The position numbers and the translations under genes were made by a program. A stretch of DNA of 33,492 bases from Planctomycetota bacterium. GTDB taxonomy: Bacteria; Planctomycetota; Planctomycetia; Pirellulales; Pirellulaceae. Positions 30,030-33,492 of the stretch are shown in pieces. The stretch covers positions 1 to 33,492 of the forward strand of contig CAUJKA010000020.1 in assembly GCA_963204965.1 (NCBI GenBank), in the 5' to 3' direction. Positions within the stretch are counted from its first letter, which is position 1. Every line of letters starts with the position of its first letter. The notes beneath the pieces are model-generated. The model was not told the DNA's origin and ran no database searches. It saw only the letters and a list, made by a program, of their open reading frames with translations.

Positions 30030-32651
30030 ATGCGGTACAAAACTTCTCGCTGTTATCGGTGGGCTTCGCTCGGTCTTAGTTTGATGTTGACTTGTTCGGT
30101 GGTTATGAGCGCTTCAGCTCAATCCATCACCAACAGTAAGTATCCCCAAGAAGACAAGTTCAGACAAATGGACGAAGTCTGGCCAACACCTAACGGTTAT
30201 CGAACCGGTGCTGGCGAGCCAGGCCACGAATACTGGCAACAGCGAGCAGACTACGTAATCGACATCAAGTTGGACGATGCCAAGCAGCATTTGACCGGCT
30301 CTGAAAAGATCACCTATCACAATCGATCACCTCATACGCTTCGTTACCTATGGATGCATTTGGATGGAAATATTTTCGACCCTGATTCCGACTACAACAA
30401 GCTTCGAACAGGCTTTGCGCCACAAGGTCGATTGTCGACGGATCAAATTAAGCGCATGAAGGCTCGCGATGCGTTTGATGGCGGTTTTAAGGTAACGCGA
30501 GTTGCCGATGGTAGTGGTAAGTCGTTGACTCACACCATCGTCAAGACGGTCATGAGAGTTGATCTACCAGAGCCGCTTCTGCCTGGTGAAGACTATGTCT
30601 TCAGCATTGATTGGAACTATCAGGTCAACAACTCGGCGATTGCTTCGATGCGAACGGGTGCCGAGCATTTTGAGAAGGACGACAACTTCATCTACGAAAT
30701 CGCGCAGTGGTTTCCGCGAATGGTTGCCTACACCGACGCAAAAGGCTGGCAGCATCGCCACTACATCGGTCAAGGCGAGTTCACGCTCGAACTTGGCGAC
30801 TACATGGTTCGAATCACAGTTCCCGAAGATCACATTGTTGCTGCAACCGGCGTTCTCCAGAATCCGGAAGATGTCTTAACAGCTATCCAACGAGATAGAC
30901 TGCAGACTGCAGCAACTGCCGCGAAGCCGATGTTTATCGTAACGCCTGAAGAGGCTGCTGAAGCTGAAAAGGTGAAGAAGACGGGAACGAAGACATGGGC
31001 TTTCCACGCTCAAAATGTTCGCGATTTTGCATGGTCCAGCAGTCGCAAGTTCATTTGGGACGCTCAGGGACACAACGTCGATGGCAACCACACGATGGCC
31101 ATGTCGTATTATCCCAACGAAGGCGAACCGCTGTGGAGCAAGTACTCGACACATTCGATCATTCACACGCTGAACGTCTACAGTCGCTATACCTTTGCTT
31201 ATCCTTACCCGGTTGCCATTAGCGTCAACGGTCCAGTCGGCGGCATGGAATATCCCATGATTTGCTTTAACGGACCACGACCACAACGCGACGGAACCTA
31301 TTCGGATCGAACGAAATATGGGTTGATCACGGTTGTGATTCACGAAGTGGGCCACAACTACTTTCCGATGATCGTCAACAGCGACGAACGCGAGTGGTCT
31401 TGGATGGACGAAGGTCTCAATACCTTCCTTCAGTATCTGGCCGAGCAAGAGTGGGAAGATAACTATCCATCGCAACGCGGTGAACCAGCCAAGATCGCTG
31501 ACTATATGCGCAGCAATAACCAAGTACCGATCATGACCAACAGCGAGTCGGTACTTCAGTTTGGAAACAACGCCTACGCCAAGCCAGCTACAGCGCTGAA
31601 CATCCTTCGCGAGACAATACTTGGCCGCGAGTTATTCGACTTCGCGTTCAAAGAATATGCGCGTCGTTGGAAGTTCAAGCGTCCAATGCCTGCAGACTTT
31701 TTCCGATCGATGGAAGACGCCGCCGGCGTCGATCTCGATTGGTTCTGGCAAGGTTGGTTCTACACCACCGACCACTGCGATATCTCCATCGATAAGGTCT
31801 CGTGGTACGAAGCCAATAACGGTGATCCCGATGCTGAGGCAGCGCGACGAGCCGATCAAAAGGCTAAGCAATTGCCTACACAGTCTGAGTCAGGCAACAA
31901 GGATCTTCCCAAGCGAGCCAACGAGTATCCTGAGCTGAAGGATTTCTACAACACTTACGATCCGACTGCTGTTACTCCAGAGGCTCGCGAAGAGTTTCGA
32001 AAAGCGATGGAGAAGCTGACGCCAGAAGAGAAGGCGATGATCGAACAGCCGATGCACCACTATCAATTGGCATTCAAGAACCTGGGTGGTCTAGTCATGC
32101 CAATCATCGTTCGCATGAACTACGAAGATGGATCGCACAAGATCCTGCGCTTGCCGGTTGATATCTGGTCCAAGGACAATAAGGATGCCAGCACGGCGGT
32201 GATTTCTGAAAAGCCCGTCGTATCGTTTGAGCTAGATCCGCTTCGCGAAACGGCAGATGCCAATCGCGATAACAACTACTTCCCACCACGTTTGGAGCCT
32301 ACTCGCTTCCAGATTTACAAGGCTGGTCGCGGTGAAGCTCCTATGAGTGGTCGAGGCGGAGGACGAGGCGTTCCACGCGGACCTGCTCCTACAGGTCAAG
32401 GTGGTGCGGCAGCGGCAGCAGCGGCCGCCGCTGCTCAACGCATGGCCGAAGCTGGGGGCGATCCAGAAGCTGGTGCTGACAACCCAATGCGAGCCGCTCG
32501 CCGTCGCGAAGAAGCAGAGCGCGCGAAACAGCAAAATCAGGGCGAGCCGAAGAAAGCTGATGAAGAAAAGAAAGAGCCTGAGAAGAAACCTGATGCAGTT
32601 CCAGCACCGGCGGCTGACAAGCCAGCCGATGCACCTGCAACTAACAAATAG
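30030..32651 (+). CDS. Exported M1 family metallopeptidase
   Basis: This 873-residue zinc aminopeptidase-type protein starts with a signal peptide (MRYKTSRCYRWASLGLSLML then TCSVVMSASAQS). It has the M1 N-terminal saddle (KLDDAKQHLTGSEKITYHN), the exopeptidase motif GGMEYP in place of GAMEN, and HEVGH (438-442) with E461 18 residues on in WSWMDEGLNTF. A short linker follows HDYC-like TTDHCDIS and then a C-terminal low-complexity tail: Gly/Arg-rich, a run of ten Ala, then Lys/Glu/Pro-rich. It acts in the periplasm or outside. The DUF6702 gene follows 56 bp downstream, a known neighbour of such M1 proteins. I start at 30030 because the signal peptide begins there. Confidence 0.92.
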   Translation: MRYKTSRCYRWASLGLSLMLTCSVVMSASAQSITNSKYPQEDKFRQMDEVWPTPNGYRTGAGEPGHEYWQQRADYVIDIKLDDAKQHLTGSEKITYHNRSPHTLRYLWMHLDGNIFDPDSDYNKLRTGFAPQGRLSTDQIKRMKARDAFDGGFKVTRVADGSGKSLTHTIVKTVMRVDLPEPLLPGEDYVFSIDWNYQVNNSAIASMRTGAEHFEKDDNFIYEIAQWFPRMVAYTDAKGWQHRHYIGQGEFTLELGDYMVRITVPEDHIVAATGVLQNPEDVLTAIQRDRLQTAATAAKPMFIVTPEEAAEAEKVKKTGTKTWAFHAQNVRDFAWSSSRKFIWDAQGHNVDGNHTMAMSYYPNEGEPLWSKYSTHSIIHTLNVYSRYTFAYPYPVAISVNGPVGGMEYPMICFNGPRPQRDGTYSDRTKYGLITVVIHEVGHNYFPMIVNSDEREWSWMDEGLNTFLQYLAEQEWEDNYPSQRGEPAKIADYMRSNNQVPIMTNSESVLQFGNNAYAKPATALNILRETILGRELFDFAFKEYARRWKFKRPMPADFFRSMEDAAGVDLDWFWQGWFYTTDHCDISIDKVSWYEANNGDPDAEAARRADQKAKQLPTQSESGNKDLPKRANEYPELKDFYNTYDPTAVTPEAREEFRKAMEKLTPEEKAMIEQPMHHYQLAFKNLGGLVMPIIVRMNYEDGSHKILRLPVDIWSKDNKDASTAVISEKPVVSFELDPLRETADANRDNNYFPPRLEPTRFQIYKAGRGEAPMSGRGGGRGVPRGPAPTGQGGAAAAAAAAAAQRMAEAGGDPEAGADNPMRAARRREEAERAKQQNQGEPKKADEEKKEPEKKPDAVPAPAADKPADAPATNK

Positions 32652-32707
32652 TCGGTTCGTTCTTTCCGTGTTTGATGAACTCCCAGCGATCCATTGTTGA
32701 GTATTCC

Positions 32708-33277
32708 ATGTTTTCAACCAAAACGCTTCTCGTGCTCACCTGCATCTGTGCGACTTTCGCAAACAGCTTGTTTGCGCATCCGTTTCACACAAGCGTGGCC
32801 GAAGTTGACTGGAATAAGGAGACGGGCCGTTGGGAGATCAGCCTTCGTGTGCATGCTGGAGATATGGAACTGGCGCTCACCAAGCTGCATGGACGAAAAA
32901 TCAACATTGAGAGCGCCGAAGCCGAGAAGCTTGTTCAGGCCTACTTGGCTACTCGCTTTCAATTCTTGTCGCAAGCTGAAGCTGAAAAGCTCAAGGCCGC
33001 ATCAGGCTCCGTGATTGTCGTCAAGACAGAAGCCGAAACCAAAGACCCTGCGAACGCTAATGAGCAATTTCATTGGCTTGGGCAGGAGTTTGAAGGCAAT
33101 TGGATGTGGCTTTACTTTGAGCTTGCTCCCCCAGAGAGCAAGGAACAAACGGTTCTGTTCAGTCAATTGCTCACCGAGATCAATGACGATCAGATCAACA
33201 TCGTTTCTGTTCGTCAGTCAGGCAAACGAGTGACTCGTCAAACCAATCGCAATCAGATGTGGATCGAGATTCAGTAA
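32708..33277 (+). CDS. DUF6702 exported protein
   Basis: This 189-residue protein has a signal peptide (FSTKTLLVLTCICATFANSLFA) followed by HPFHTSVAEVDWNKETGRWE, the HPxHxSxxE start of DUF6702. A predicted beta-rich domain comes next (ISLRVHAGDMELAL, WMWLYFELAP, NIVSVRQSG), ending RNQMWIEIQ. The ATG at 32708 is chosen over an upstream one because it begins the signal peptide. DUF6702 is often next to M1 metallopeptidases, so I infer a partner or substrate-related protein in the same compartment. It is probably cotranscribed with the M1 gene. Confidence 0.85.
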   Translation: MFSTKTLLVLTCICATFANSLFAHPFHTSVAEVDWNKETGRWEISLRVHAGDMELALTKLHGRKINIESAEAEKLVQAYLATRFQFLSQAEAEKLKAASGSVIVVKTEAETKDPANANEQFHWLGQEFEGNWMWLYFELAPPESKEQTVLFSQLLTEINDDQINIVSVRQSGKRVTRQTNRNQMWIEIQ

Positions 33278-33287
33278 CGTTTGCGTT

Positions 33288-33311
33288 GGCGTGCAACAAT
33301 GTGTGCACGCC
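33288..33311 (+). terminator. Hairpin after the DUF6702 gene
   Basis: GGCGTGCA (33288-33295) and TGCACGCC (33304-33311) pair perfectly around an 8-nt loop, 10 bp after the stop. No T-run follows, so it is only a possible terminator or mRNA-end structure. Confidence 0.4.
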
Positions 33312-33479
33312 CTCGGGTTTCCGTTCGGTGGTCTTAGTCGCGGGGTGGCACGCAACGCCGTTAACCCTAATTCGGTGCTATAAGCTAGCAAATATAGATC
33401 TCGCTGCGCCTGTGAATTTTGGTCATTGTTAGGTTACCAAATCAAACAGTGCCAAACTCACTACCGAAAGGACTCGGCT

Positions 33480-33492
33480 GTGGCGCAACGAG
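33480..33492 (+). CDS. Possible start of a gene cut by the window end
   Basis: GAAAGGA lies 7 nt before a GTG with open codons to the last base (GTG GCG CAA CGA). Only four codons are visible, so no product can be named. Confidence 0.25.

Overview
The window looks like a chromosomal segment of a planctomycete, probably of the Pirellulaceae type. The reasons are an N-terminal NPYASPQ motif on a membrane protein, which is common in that phylum, many exported proteins with no recognisable domain, a plant-type glutaminyl cyclotransferase, an EboE homologue, loosely packed genes and medium GC by eye. This assignment is inference. I saw no rRNA, tRNA, insertion sequence, prophage or CRISPR array.

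Layout. 1-3800: the end of a membrane protein gene, a Fis-HTH regulator with a degenerate NtrC-type AAA+ domain, a structured intergenic stretch, and recA with a strong terminator. 3800-6400: a GNAT/DUF1778 toxin-antitoxin operon with a clear promoter and operator, then two small exported-protein genes, all set among dispersed palindromic repeats. 6400-9800: a flotillin-like SPFH gene and an HD-domain nucleotidase gene, both on the minus strand. Between them the minus strand carries a convincing ydaO-type cyclic-di-AMP riboswitch with its own sigma70-like promoter; the next gene downstream is the SPFH gene. 9800-12900: an M20 deacetylase gene divergent from ilvD. 13000-19300: a large P-loop GTPase-like gene convergent with a compact five-gene minus-strand operon (HExxH membrane protease-like, NPYASP membrane protein, DUF3592 plus arrestin-like, a small arrestin-like protein, P-loop ATPase). 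19300-24600: pepF divergent from a two-gene unit encoding a Gly/Pro/Gln/His-rich exported coiled-coil protein and an M48 protease. 24600-33492: glutaminyl cyclotransferase, an AsmA-like protein, a BON-domain protein, EboE, then an exported M1 metallopeptidase followed by a DUF6702 protein.

The best candidate for something undescribed is the c-di-AMP riboswitch ahead of an SPFH membrane-scaffold gene. Known members of this riboswitch class mostly control potassium transport and cell-wall remodelling, so flotillin-type control would be a new link. The second is the translationally coupled membrane operon at 15374-19295. A third theme is several families of short palindromic repeats that lie at, or even supply, the stop codons of neighbouring genes.
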